Of a DNA stretch of 64,000 bases, positions 36,807-44,482 are shown one piece after another. The notes beneath the pieces are model-generated. The model made no database searches, was not told where the DNA came from, and saw only the letters and a list, made by a program, of their open reading frames with translations. Origin of the DNA: Plantactinospora sp040120695 (GTDB lineage Bacteria; Actinomycetota; Actinomycetes; Mycobacteriales; Micromonosporaceae). Where the stretch lies: contig NZ_JBEEAC010000006.1 in NCBI RefSeq assembly GCF_040120695.1, forward strand, positions 1 through 64,000. Reading direction: 5' to 3'. Both the position numbers and the translations under genes were made by a program. The first letter of the stretch is position 1. Each line of letters begins with the position of its first letter.

Positions 36807-37181
36807 ATGTCGACGCTGGCAACTGTTACCGGGCTCGTCATGGGAGGCGGCCTCGTCGGCGCGGGCCTCACGATCGTGTTGACCGGTCATATGCCGGATT
36901 TTCCTGGCCCGATCCGCCATGCCGGCGCGATGTTCGCGCTTCCTGGTCTGGGACTCCTGCTGATTCAGGGCATGGGACACGGGAGCGGTGTGCTGGCGCT
37001 GATCTGTGGGCTTGCGGCGTTCGCGTCCTTCGGCTGGGGCACGTGGCTCGGCTTCCGGTACCTCCCGCTGGTCTTGGCCAGGAGCCGCGATCGGAAGGGG
37101 CGAGCTGACCGGCGGCGAGGCGATCGCGGACCTGGTGGTGTTGCGGCAGGAGCCAGGCCTGCTCGGGACGATAGCCTCTGA
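36807..37181 (+). CDS. Membrane protein, 3' end probably replaced by IS1380 debris
   Basis: 124-residue frame. The first 90 residues have three hydrophobic segments (from MSTLATVTGLVMGGGLVGAG to WLGFRYLPLVLA), while the last 35 are Arg/Gly-rich and read out of frame across an IS1380 transposase fragment. The native C-terminus has therefore probably been lost. A GAGG motif lies 8 bp before ATG 36807. No family is recognised. Confidence 0.45.
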   Translation: MSTLATVTGLVMGGGLVGAGLTIVLTGHMPDFPGPIRHAGAMFALPGLGLLLIQGMGHGSGVLALICGLAAFASFGWGTWLGFRYLPLVLARSRDRKGRADRRRGDRGPGGVAAGARPARDDSL

Positions 37182-37344
37182 CGCCACCGCGTGGCGGATC
37201 CTCGACGGTATCGACGAGGCGGCCCTGCAGCGGCTTCGGGCCGCTCGCGCCGTCGCCCGGGAACTGGCCGGAGGTAGCAGGGCGGGCATGACCTGTCCGA
37301 ATGGTCATCGAGGTTCTCTAGGCCTTGTTGATCGTCCGAGGTGA
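37090..37344 (+). pseudogene. IS1380-family transposase fragment
   Basis: A short stretch of an IS1380-type transposase N-terminal region: GGEAIADLVVLRQEPGLLGT followed by IASDATAWRILDGIDEAALQ and RLRAARAVAREL. The intact family is about 450 residues; only about 60 remain here, with no start codon of its own and no DDE core. It overlaps the 3' end of the membrane-protein frame at 36807. Together with the ISL3 remnant it shows repeated insertion and decay in this patch. Confidence 0.75.
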
Positions 37345-37458
37345 TCGATCGAGGCGAGCTTGCCGAGGCGTCGTTGCCGTCGGGTGGCGGTGGTAGGTGC
37401 TTCGATCCAGGTCACCATCGCCAAGTGCTGATCCGCCCCGGCTTTGGTAGCGGCTACT

Positions 37459-37629
37459 TTAGCGGCGGCCGAACATCGAGCGCAGCGCGGCGAGCAGCAG
37501 CACGGTACCGAGGATGGCGCCGACGATCCGGACGCCCGGGATGTCGAACCAGCTCGTCTCCTGGGCCGCGAGCAGGCGCTGCGGCAGTTCGCTGAGCCGT
37601 GCCGTGGTCTCCGGGATGCTGGACTGCAT
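37459..37629 (-). CDS. 56-residue single-helix membrane protein
   Basis: Small protein MQSSIPETTARLSELPQRLL... with an amphipathic N-terminal half and one C-terminal membrane helix (VRIVGAILGTVLLLAALRSM) followed by FGRR. Codons have consistently GC-rich third positions. The ribosome site is weak (CTGGA). It lies upstream of, and divergent from, the NagZ-like gene. The function is unknown. Confidence 0.55.
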   Translation of the reverse strand: MQSSIPETTARLSELPQRLLAAQETSWFDIPGVRIVGAILGTVLLLAALRSMFGRR

Positions 37630-37790
37630 TCCAGCACTGTCGCACGTCGTCCCGGTCAGCTCCCAGCGACGCAGCCGTTCCGGCTAATAGGAAGGTTTCT
37701 TGACTATTTGCTGAGGTGGTGTGACCATGGCTGCACCCGCCACTACCAGGGATGGCGGCCGTCCACAGTAGATGCGGGGGAACCGGCGGG

Positions 37791-39335
37791 ATGAGCGGAA
37801 CGACGGACAACCTGTCCAGCCTGGCGGCGGCGGTGCTCCAGCCCGGGTTCGTCGGCACCAGCCGGCCGCCGGACTGGGTGCGCCGGTGGCTCGGTGAAGG
37901 GCTCGGCGGGGTGGTCCTGTTCGCCCGCAACGTGGTCGACACAGAGCAGGTCGCCGCGCTGACCGACGCGATGCGGGCGGAACGGCCGGACGTGCTGGTG
38001 GCGATCGACGAGGAGGCCGGCGACGTCACCCGGCTGGAGTCCCGGCTGGGCAGCTCCCGGCCGGGCAACCTGGCGCTCGGCGCGATCGACGATCCCGAGC
38101 TGACCGAGGCGGTCGCCCGCGACCTCGGCGCCGAGCTGGCCGCCGCCGGCATCACCCTGAACTATGCCCCGGACGCCGACGTGAACGCCAACCCCGACAA
38201 CCCGGTGATCGGCGTACGGTCCTTCGGGGCCGATCCGGGGCTGGTCGCCCGGCACACCGCCGCCTGGATACGCGGCCTCCAGTCGGCCGGGGTCGCCGCC
38301 TGCGCCAAGCACTTCCCCGGGCACGGGGACACCAGCGTCGACTCGCATCTCGACGTACCCCGGATCGCGGTCTCCCGGGCCCGACTCGACGCCTGCGAGC
38401 TGCCGCCGTTCCGGGCCGCGATCGACGCCGGGGTGCAGGCGGTGATGACCGGCCACCTGCTGGTCCCGGCGGTCGACGAGGAGTGGCCAGCGACGCTGAG
38501 CCGGCGGGTGCTGACCGACCTGCTCCGCGAGGAGCTGGGCTTCCAGGGTGTGGTGGTGACCGACGGCATCGAGATGCGCGCGGTCGCCGACCGGTACGGC
38601 TTCACCGGAGCGACCGTCCGGGCCCTGGTCGCCGGGGCCGACGCGATCTGTGTCGGGGGCGAGCACGCCGACGAGGCGGACGCCCTGCGGCTGCGGGACG
38701 CGATCGTCGACGCGGTGCTCGCCGGGGTGTTGCCGGAGGAGCGCCTGGTCGAGGCGGCCAAGCGGGTCGGTGAGCTGGCCGAGTGGAGCAGTGCCGCCCG
38801 GACGCACCGCGCCGGATGGACACCCGCCGGTCCGGACGGCTCCCCGCTGGGCCTGGCCGCCGCCCGGCGGGCGGTCCGGGTCAGCCACGGCGCCGGCCCG
38901 GCCGTGCTGCCGTTGACCGGCCCGGCCCAGGTGCTGGAGTTCGAGCCGCCCCGGAACATCGCGATCGGTGCCGAGACGCCGTGGGGCGTGGGTGCCCCGT
39001 TGGCCGCCCTGCTCCCCGGCACCACGACGGTACGGCTGGCCGCCGACGACCTGAGCACCGAGCATGCCCCGCCGGCCGGGGCGCTCACCGCGGCGGCCGG
39101 GCGGCCACTGGTGCTGGTCGTCCGCGACCTGCACCGGCACGACTGGATGACGGCGGCGGTACGCCGGATCCTGGCCGACCGTCCGGACGCCGTGGTGGTG
39201 GAACTCGGGCTGCCCTCGATGGTCATCGGCCGGGTGCACCTGGCCACCTACGGCGCCACCCGCGCCGCCGGCCGGGCCGCAGCCGAGGTGCTCGCCGGTC
39301 GGGCCGCCGCCGAGCTGCTCACCGGCAGGTCCTGA
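37791..39335 (+). CDS. GH3 beta-N-acetylhexosaminidase-like (NagZ type)
   Basis: 514-residue family 3 glycoside hydrolase. The NagZ signature KHFPGHGDTSVDSHL (about 172) provides the His-Asp dyad used as general acid/base, and the nucleophile lies in VVTDGIEMRAV (about 256). These enzymes remove N-acetylglucosamine from muropeptides or chitin fragments. No signal peptide is seen, so it is probably cytoplasmic and acts in cell-wall recycling. The C-terminal 180 residues extend beyond minimal NagZ. ATG 37791 has a GGGGG stretch upstream. Confidence 0.87.
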   Translation: MSGTTDNLSSLAAAVLQPGFVGTSRPPDWVRRWLGEGLGGVVLFARNVVDTEQVAALTDAMRAERPDVLVAIDEEAGDVTRLESRLGSSRPGNLALGAIDDPELTEAVARDLGAELAAAGITLNYAPDADVNANPDNPVIGVRSFGADPGLVARHTAAWIRGLQSAGVAACAKHFPGHGDTSVDSHLDVPRIAVSRARLDACELPPFRAAIDAGVQAVMTGHLLVPAVDEEWPATLSRRVLTDLLREELGFQGVVVTDGIEMRAVADRYGFTGATVRALVAGADAICVGGEHADEADALRLRDAIVDAVLAGVLPEERLVEAAKRVGELAEWSSAARTHRAGWTPAGPDGSPLGLAAARRAVRVSHGAGPAVLPLTGPAQVLEFEPPRNIAIGAETPWGVGAPLAALLPGTTTVRLAADDLSTEHAPPAGALTAAAGRPLVLVVRDLHRHDWMTAAVRRILADRPDAVVVELGLPSMVIGRVHLATYGATRAAGRAAAEVLAGRAAAELLTGRS

Positions 39336-39445
39336 TCGGACGGTCGGGTCGACCGCGTCCGGATCGAGGTCGGACAGCACCAGCAGCCCGCTATTCGTAC
39401 CATCGCTGTCACAAAGGGTGCCCCCACGTTCACGCCGAGTCGCTG

Positions 39446-39451
39446 TATCGT
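39446..39451 (+). promoter_or_regulatory. -10 element (TATCGT) of the gene at 39459
   Basis: TATCGT spans -13 to -8 of the GTG at 39459 with no ribosome site between, consistent with a leaderless or near-leaderless transcript. Confidence 0.5.
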
Positions 39452-39458
39452 TCGTCCG

Positions 39459-40235
39459 GTGACCCCTCGCTGGCAGCGGGCCGCCCTCACCCAGTCCTGG
39501 ACCCGGTGGCTACCCTGCGCCTTCGTCTACCTCACCCTCGTGCCGGGGGAGTCCCAGTTTCCCCGGTCGGCCTGGTCGGCGATCGTCCCGTGGGAGGGCT
39601 CGGCGTGGTGTGATCCCGGCAGCGTCGACGATTGGGTGGCGCGGGCCCGCCGCCGTCGCGCCGGCCGGGACGCCGAGGACGCCGAGCTGCACGCCCGGCA
39701 GCACTACGCCTGGATGGTCCGGATCCGCGCCACCCGGATCGAGGTGTTCGCCGAGATGTGCCGGCGGCGTGACCTGCCGGTCCCGCACACCGTCGGTGAG
39801 CTACTGCTCTGCCTGGCGGAGTTCGGCCTCTTCGAGCTGACCGATCTCGACGGTGACGATCCGTGGGTCACGCCCCGGCTGGACCGCGATCCGCTGGAAC
39901 TGCTGCCGCTGACCGAGGCGGAGCGGGAGCTGGAGGTGCGGGCCCAGCGGGACGACCAGGCCGTGCTGGTGGCCATCGCGATTCGCCGGCTGGCCCAGCG
40001 CACCCGGCGGCGATGGCGACGCCGCGTGGTCAGTACCAGCCTGACCAGCCTGGCCGGCGCGGCCGGCGTCACCGAGGAGCAGGCCCGGCGCTCGCTCGCC
40101 GATCTCGGTCAGATCGCCGAGCTGGTCGTCGACGACGGTCGTGGTGGCGACTGGCTGCGGCTCAGCGTGCCCTGGCCGGACTTCCGGCTCCGCTTCCCGT
40201 TCACCGAGCTACCCGCCCCGGAACACGCGATCTGA
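39459..40235 (+). CDS. Hypothetical protein, possibly DUF6042-like
   Basis: 258-residue soluble protein. The N-terminal MTPRWQRAALTQSWTRWLPC and the later PWVTPRLDRDPLELLPLTEA followed by a winged-helix-like C-terminal part (VVSTSLTSLAGAAGVTEEQA, ARRSLADLGQIAELV) resemble DUF6042 proteins of streptomycetes; this match is from memory and tentative. The C-terminal half could bind DNA. The GTG start is supported by the spaced TATCGT. A repeat array follows its stop, where it converges on the sugar dehydrogenase gene. Confidence 0.6.
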   Translation: MTPRWQRAALTQSWTRWLPCAFVYLTLVPGESQFPRSAWSAIVPWEGSAWCDPGSVDDWVARARRRRAGRDAEDAELHARQHYAWMVRIRATRIEVFAEMCRRRDLPVPHTVGELLLCLAEFGLFELTDLDGDDPWVTPRLDRDPLELLPLTEAERELEVRAQRDDQAVLVAIAIRRLAQRTRRRWRRRVVSTSLTSLAGAAGVTEEQARRSLADLGQIAELVVDDGRGGDWLRLSVPWPDFRLRFPFTELPAPEHAI

Positions 40236-40240
40236 ACCGA

Positions 40241-40340
40241 TCTGGACCGCCCGGTCAGGGAACGAGTTCGGACGGTCACGGGACGGGTGCGGACCGCCCG
40301 GTCACGGGACGAGTCTGGACCGCGCCTTCACGGGACGAGC
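40241..40340. repeat. Degenerate tandem array, 26-bp unit, four copies
   Basis: Four units of the form (T)CTGGACCGCCCGGTCA then CGGGACGAG begin near 40241, 40267, 40289 and 40315; the second is shortened to 22 bp. The array fills the convergent gap between the gene at 39459 and the sugar dehydrogenase and runs over the stop codon of the latter at 40328-40330. Confidence 0.8.
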
Positions 40341-41422
40341 CGGAGGATGCGGTCGTCGTCGTCCTCCGGCGATCCGCGCCCGTCGCGGTTGGAGGTGAGC
40401 ACCCACAGCGACCCGTCCGGCGCCGGTGCGACATGCCGCAGCCGGCCGTACTCGCGGGTCAGCAGCGCCTCGGCGCCCTGCCCGTCGGTGCCGATCCGGT
40501 AGAGCCGCTGTCCGCGCAGGCAGGCGAGCCAGATCCGGTCGCCGACCACCGCCAGCCCGCTCGGGGACGCCTCGGCCGTACCCCAGGTGGCGACCGGGGC
40601 GACGAACCGGGAGTCGTCGGAGTCGCCCTCCACCTCCGGCCAGCCGTAGTTGCCGCCCGGCGTGATCCGGTTGAGTTCGTCGTAGTGGTTCTGGCCGAAC
40701 TCGGCCGCGTACATCGTCCCGTCGGCGTGCCAGCCGAGCCCCTGCACGTTGCGGTGCCCGTAGCTGTAGAGCAGGGTGTCGCCGAACGGGTTGCCGGGGG
40801 CGGGAGCGCCGTCCGGGGTCATCCGCAGGATCTTGCCGGCCAGGCTGTTCCGGTCCTGCGCCGCGTCCCGGTCCCCGGCGTCGCCGGTGCCGACGTAGAG
40901 CATGCCGTCCGGGCCGAAGGCGATCCGCCCGCCGTTGTGCGTACGCGAGCCGCGCGGGATGCCGCTCAGCACGATCTCCGGGCTTCCCTCGCCGAGGCGC
41001 AGCCGGGCAACCCGGTTGTCGTCCGCGGCGGTGTAGTAGACGTACACCCAGCGGTCGGTGGCGTAGTCGGGGGAGACGGCGATGCCGAGCAGGCCGCCCT
41101 CGCCGGCCGGCGTCGCCTCCTCGATCCGGGCCACCTCCCGGGCGGTACCGCCGGAAACCTGGAGGATCCGCTTGCTGTCCCGCTCGGTCACCAGCGCTGA
41201 GCCGTCGGGGAGGAAGGCCAGTCCCCACGGCGCCTCGAGGTTCGCCACCAGGGTCTGCACGGTGCCGGGCCGGATCCGGGGTGCGTCCGAGACCGACGGG
41301 TCGGCGAACCAGCCCCGCCACAGCCCGACCCCGACTCCGGCGGCGGCCAGCGCCACCACCGCGACCAGCACGATGATCCACCGACCCGCCCGGCCCGTCG
41401 TGCGCACTCCCGGCTCCGCCAC
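40328..41422 (-). CDS. PQQ-dependent sugar dehydrogenase-like protein
   Basis: 364-residue membrane-anchored protein. An N-terminal signal anchor (RWIIVLVAVVALAAAGVGVG) is followed by a six-bladed propeller typical of soluble glucose dehydrogenase/Hedgehog-interacting family proteins: LEAPWGLAFLPDGSALVTER, GEGGLLGIAVSP, RTHNGGRIAFGPDGMLYVGT and GHRNVQGLGW, with the PQQ-site His of the THNGG motif. It probably oxidises an aldose outside the membrane if PQQ is available. The GTG at 41422 is chosen because a TACCGT -10 lies at -13/-8 and no ribosome site is seen. Confidence 0.87.
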   Translation of the reverse strand: MAEPGVRTTGRAGRWIIVLVAVVALAAAGVGVGLWRGWFADPSVSDAPRIRPGTVQTLVANLEAPWGLAFLPDGSALVTERDSKRILQVSGGTAREVARIEEATPAGEGGLLGIAVSPDYATDRWVYVYYTAADDNRVARLRLGEGSPEIVLSGIPRGSRTHNGGRIAFGPDGMLYVGTGDAGDRDAAQDRNSLAGKILRMTPDGAPAPGNPFGDTLLYSYGHRNVQGLGWHADGTMYAAEFGQNHYDELNRITPGGNYGWPEVEGDSDDSRFVAPVATWGTAEASPSGLAVVGDRIWLACLRGQRLYRIGTDGQGAEALLTREYGRLRHVAPAPDGSLWVLTSNRDGRGSPEDDDDRILRLVP

Positions 41423-41429
41423 GGGTACG

Positions 41430-41435
41430 ACGGTA
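41430..41435 (-). promoter_or_regulatory. -10 element (TACCGT) of sugar dehydrogenase gene
   Basis: TACCGT spans -13 to -8 of the GTG at 41422, consistent with leaderless transcription. Confidence 0.45.
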
Positions 41436-41448
41436 GCCCGTGCCCGGA

Positions 41449-41515
41449 CCCACGATCGTCGCGCCCCGGGACGGCTCACCGGGCCCACGATCGTCGCGCC
41501 CGGGACGGCGGCTCA
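41449..41515. repeat. Direct duplication, about 35-bp period
   Basis: Two near-identical copies of CCCACGATCGTCGCGCCC plus GGGACGGC and GCTCA start at 41449 and 41484 in the gap between the sugar dehydrogenase and GNAT genes; the second has small indels. Confidence 0.8.
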
Positions 41516-41797
41516 GCCGTCGGCCACCACCGACGAGTACTCCGGATGCCGCTGGAGGAAGGCGAGCAGGAACGGGCAGGTGACCCGGACCCGCTCGCCC
41601 CGGTCCCGGAGCTGGTCGAGGGTGCCCCTGGCCAGTGCGCTGCCGACACCCTTGCCCTCGAACTGCTTGTCGACCTGGGTGTGCGCCAGCACCATCGTCC
41701 CGGACTCGACCTGGTAGCCGATGAAGCCGGCCAGGGCATCGTCGACCAGGATCTCGAAGCGGCGGCGGGCGGCGTTTTCTTGGACGAGAGAGTTCAT
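41513..41797 (-). CDS. Small GNAT acetyltransferase (YjdJ-like)
   Basis: 94-residue protein of the short GCN5-related N-acetyltransferase type. It contains VLAHTQVDKQFEGKGVGSAL, the acetyl-CoA phosphate loop (Q/R-x-x-G-x-G/A), and ends with FLLAFLQRHPEYSSVV, matching YjdJ/NATD1-type proteins of about 90-100 residues. The substrate is unknown. Its ATG overlaps the stop of the upstream aminotransferase gene (ATGA), so the two are translationally coupled. Confidence 0.85.
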   Translation of the reverse strand: MNSLVQENAARRRFEILVDDALAGFIGYQVESGTMVLAHTQVDKQFEGKGVGSALARGTLDQLRDRGERVRVTCPFLLAFLQRHPEYSSVVADG

Positions 41798-43047
41798 CGG
41801 AGCAATTCTCCACCAACCAGCCCGGTGTTGCCGGTGACCCCGCCCACCACCAGCCGGTCGAGTTCGCCGAGCAGCCGGTCGACATCGTCGGCGGTGTTGT
41901 AGTGGTAGACGCTGGCCCGGACCGCCCCGCCACTGTCCCGCAGCCCCAGCGCCGAGAAGTACTCGTACGCGTAGTAGTCGCCGGCCGAGACGCAGACCCC
42001 GCGCTCGCCGAGCGCGGCGGCGGTCTGCTGCGGGGTCTGGCCGGCGAGCCGGAACGAGACGGTGGGGCAGCGGTGCCCGGGCGAGCCGTGGATGGTCACC
42101 CCGGGCAGCCCGGCCAGACCCTGGTGCAGGCGGGCGAAGAGTCGTTCCTCGTGGGCGAGCGCGGCGGCCAGACCGGCCCGTACCCGGGTCCGCCGGTCAC
42201 CGGTCGCCTCCGGGTCCAGCGCGGCCAGGTGGTCGACGGCGGCCCGGATCCCGGCCAGCAGCGGAAAGCTCGGCGTGCCGAGTTCGAACCGCTCCGGCGC
42301 CCGGTCCGGGGACGGGAGCAGCTTGGCCGGGCGCAGTTCCGCCCAGCGGGCCGGGTCGGCGACGACGGCGGCGACGTGTGGGCCGGACCACTTGTAGGCG
42401 CTGGTCACATAGAAGTCGGCGCCGAGCGCGGCGACGTCGGTGGGACCGTGCGGGGTGGCGTGCACCCCGTCGACGTAGACCAGCGCACCGGCCGCGTGCG
42501 CGGTCGCGGCGATCCCGGCCACGTCCGGCACGGTGCCGATGGCGTTGCTGCCGGCGGTGAGCGCCACCACCCGGGTACGCCGGCCGACCAGGTCGGCGTA
42601 CTGGTCGGCCGGCAGCTCGCCGGTCTCCGGGTCGAACTCGGCCCACCGGACGACCGCGCCGGTCGCCTCGGCGGCCTGCACCCAGGGCCGGACGTTGGCG
42701 TCGTGGTCGAGCCGGGAGACCACCACCTCGTCGCCGGGACGCCACCCCCGGCACAGGGTCCGGGCCACGTGGTAGGTCAGCGCGGTCGCGCTCGGCCCGA
42801 ACACCACCCCGTCCGGGCTCGCGCCGAGCAGGTCGGCGACGGCTGCCCGGGCCGCCGCCACCAGTTCGCCGGAGCGCTGACCGGGCAGGTGCGCGCTGTT
42901 CAGGTTGGCCACCGCGGTCCGCATGGTGCCGGCCACCGCGTCGGCGACCGGTGCGGCCACCTGGGTGCCGGCGGCCCCGTCGAAGTGCGCGTATCCCTCG
43001 ACGAGGGCGGGGTAGGCGGCCCGGACCCGGGCGATCTCGAACGGCAT
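41794..43047 (-). CDS. Cysteine-desulfurase-like class V aminotransferase
   Basis: 417-residue PLP-dependent enzyme. The Lys for the internal aldimine is in FYVTSAYKWSGPHVA, and other motifs are FDGAAGTQVAAPV, VVSRLDHDANVRPW and GVHATPHGP. It matches the NifS/SufS-like 'cysteine desulfurase-like' subfamily whose true substrate is uncertain. There is no SufU/IscU gene nearby, which argues against a dedicated Fe-S role. ATG 43047 has TATCGT at -13/-8 and no ribosome site. It is divergent from the lipoprotein gene. Confidence 0.85.
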   Translation of the reverse strand: MPFEIARVRAAYPALVEGYAHFDGAAGTQVAAPVADAVAGTMRTAVANLNSAHLPGQRSGELVAAARAAVADLLGASPDGVVFGPSATALTYHVARTLCRGWRPGDEVVVSRLDHDANVRPWVQAAEATGAVVRWAEFDPETGELPADQYADLVGRRTRVVALTAGSNAIGTVPDVAGIAATAHAAGALVYVDGVHATPHGPTDVAALGADFYVTSAYKWSGPHVAAVVADPARWAELRPAKLLPSPDRAPERFELGTPSFPLLAGIRAAVDHLAALDPEATGDRRTRVRAGLAAALAHEERLFARLHQGLAGLPGVTIHGSPGHRCPTVSFRLAGQTPQQTAAALGERGVCVSAGDYYAYEYFSALGLRDSGGAVRASVYHYNTADDVDRLLGELDRLVVGGVTGNTGLVGGELLR

Positions 43048-43054
43048 GGCAGGC

Positions 43055-43060
43055 ACGATA
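43055..43060 (-). promoter_or_regulatory. -10 element (TATCGT) of aminotransferase gene
   Basis: TATCGT spans -13 to -8 of the ATG at 43047 on the minus strand. Paired with the divergent element at 43110-43115. Confidence 0.5.
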
Positions 43061-43109
43061 TCGGCCGGTGCCGGCAACTGGACCGGGTCGTTGCCTGGAT
43101 CACCCCGGG

Positions 43110-43115
43110 TACCGT
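43110..43115 (+). promoter_or_regulatory. -10 element (TACCGT) of lipoprotein gene
   Basis: TACCGT spans -13 to -8 of the GTG at 43123, which helps choose that start over the ATG eight codons later. Confidence 0.5.
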
Positions 43116-43122
43116 GGGTCGG

Positions 43123-43482
43123 GTGACGAATCCCCCGTACCGCCCGATGACCATCGCCCGTCGTGCCGCCGGTCTCTTCGCCGGGCTGGCCCTCGGTGTG
43201 GCCGTAATCGCCGGCTGTAGCTCCGAGGGTGCCAGCACGGACTGCGGACTGGACTCCTGCACCGTGACCTTCGACCGGGGTGTCGACGCCCGGACCAGCA
43301 TTCTCGGGGTCGAGGCCAAGCTGGTCGGTGTCGACGGAGACCGGGTGACCATCGAGGTCGCCGGCGAGCAGCTGACGCTGACCGTCGGCCAGCAGGCCAC
43401 CGAGGTCGGCGGCATGTACGCGACGGTGGAGAGCGCCGACCAGGACCGTGTGGTGGTGCGGATCGGCCGCAACGCCGGCTGA
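43123..43482 (+). CDS. Small lipoprotein
   Basis: 119-residue secreted lipoprotein. A signal peptide (RRAAGLFAGLALGVAVIAG) ends at a lipobox with Cys in VIAGCSSEG. The mature part is a small beta-rich domain with one likely disulfide (DCGLDSCTVTF) and repeated valine-rich strands (VTIEVAGEQLTLTVGQQ). No known family is recognised. The start is GTG 43123 (leaderless spacing) or ATG 43147; both leave the signal peptide intact. Confidence 0.75.
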   Translation: MTNPPYRPMTIARRAAGLFAGLALGVAVIAGCSSEGASTDCGLDSCTVTFDRGVDARTSILGVEAKLVGVDGDRVTIEVAGEQLTLTVGQQATEVGGMYATVESADQDRVVVRIGRNAG

Positions 43483-43532
43483 GCCGTGATCCGGACGTTT
43501 GGAAATCTCCTCGATGGGTCATTGACACGCCC

Positions 43533-44354
43533 ATGTCTGCGACTTCAACTGCCGGGGCGAGCGCGGCCCGGGCCGCCAACAGCAAGCCCCTGGAAATTCT
43601 CGCCCGGGCCGGCTTCGTCGGCTACGGGCTCGTCCACCTGCTCTTCGCCTGGCTGGCGCTGCAGATCGCCTTCGGCCGGCCCGCCGACGACGGCGACCAG
43701 TCCGGCGCGTTGCGCACGCTGGCCGCGCAGCCGCTCGGCGGCTTCCTGGTCGGTGCGATCGGGGTCGGCCTGCTCGCGATGGCGATCTGGCAGGCCTTCG
43801 AGGCGGTCGGTGGGCACCGGGAGTACCGGGGCCGGGAGCGGGTCGTCGAGCGGCTCACCTCGGTCGGCCGGACTCTGGTCTACGGCTACTTCGCCTGGAC
43901 GGCCTACCAGGTGGTGCAGCAGGCGAACTCGTCCAGTGCGGACAAGCAGCAGGCCATGACCGAGGAGCTGATGTCCTCGACCGGCGGCCGGCTGCTGGTG
44001 GGGCTGGCCGGGCTCGCGCTGGCCGGGCTCGGTGCCGGGCTGGTCTGGTACGGCGCGGTGAAGAAGTTCGAGCGGCACCTGAAGACCGGTGAGATGAGCC
44101 CGCAGACCCGCAAGCTCGCCCGCCGGCTCGGCGTCGCCGGCTACGTCGCCAAGGGCGTCGCGTACGGCATCGCCGGGCTGCTCGTGCTGACGGCCGCGCT
44201 GAACTACGACCCGGACCGGGCCCGCGGCCTGGACGCCGCCCTGCACACCCTGCGGGAGCAGGCGTACGGTTCGATCCTGCTCACCCTGGTGGCGCTCGGC
44301 ATCGCCGCGTTCGCCGTGTTCTGCGTGGTCCAGGCGAGGTACCGGAAGGTCTGA
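43533..44354 (+). CDS. DUF1206 membrane protein
   Basis: 273-residue integral membrane protein with six membrane helices in three pairs, the pattern of DUF1206: each pair begins with a motif like LARAGFVGYGLVHLLFAWLA, then VERLTSVGRTLVYGYFAWTA, then RRLGVAGYVAKGVAYGIAGL. The three-fold internal repeat is visible. The function of the family is unknown. ATG 43533 lies 51 bp after the lipoprotein gene with no strong ribosome site. Confidence 0.87.
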   Translation: MSATSTAGASAARAANSKPLEILARAGFVGYGLVHLLFAWLALQIAFGRPADDGDQSGALRTLAAQPLGGFLVGAIGVGLLAMAIWQAFEAVGGHREYRGRERVVERLTSVGRTLVYGYFAWTAYQVVQQANSSSADKQQAMTEELMSSTGGRLLVGLAGLALAGLGAGLVWYGAVKKFERHLKTGEMSPQTRKLARRLGVAGYVAKGVAYGIAGLLVLTAALNYDPDRARGLDAALHTLREQAYGSILLTLVALGIAAFAVFCVVQARYRKV

Positions 44355-44482
44355 CCTGGATTCATAGCGCTTTCTGGGGCATTCTGCACTCTTTGCCCCG
44401 CATGCTCGGCAGCCCTCGCCGGGTGCGGCTCGGGAGACATCCCGTGGCGGCACCCGGCTTCGGCATGGAAGGAAGAACATTG

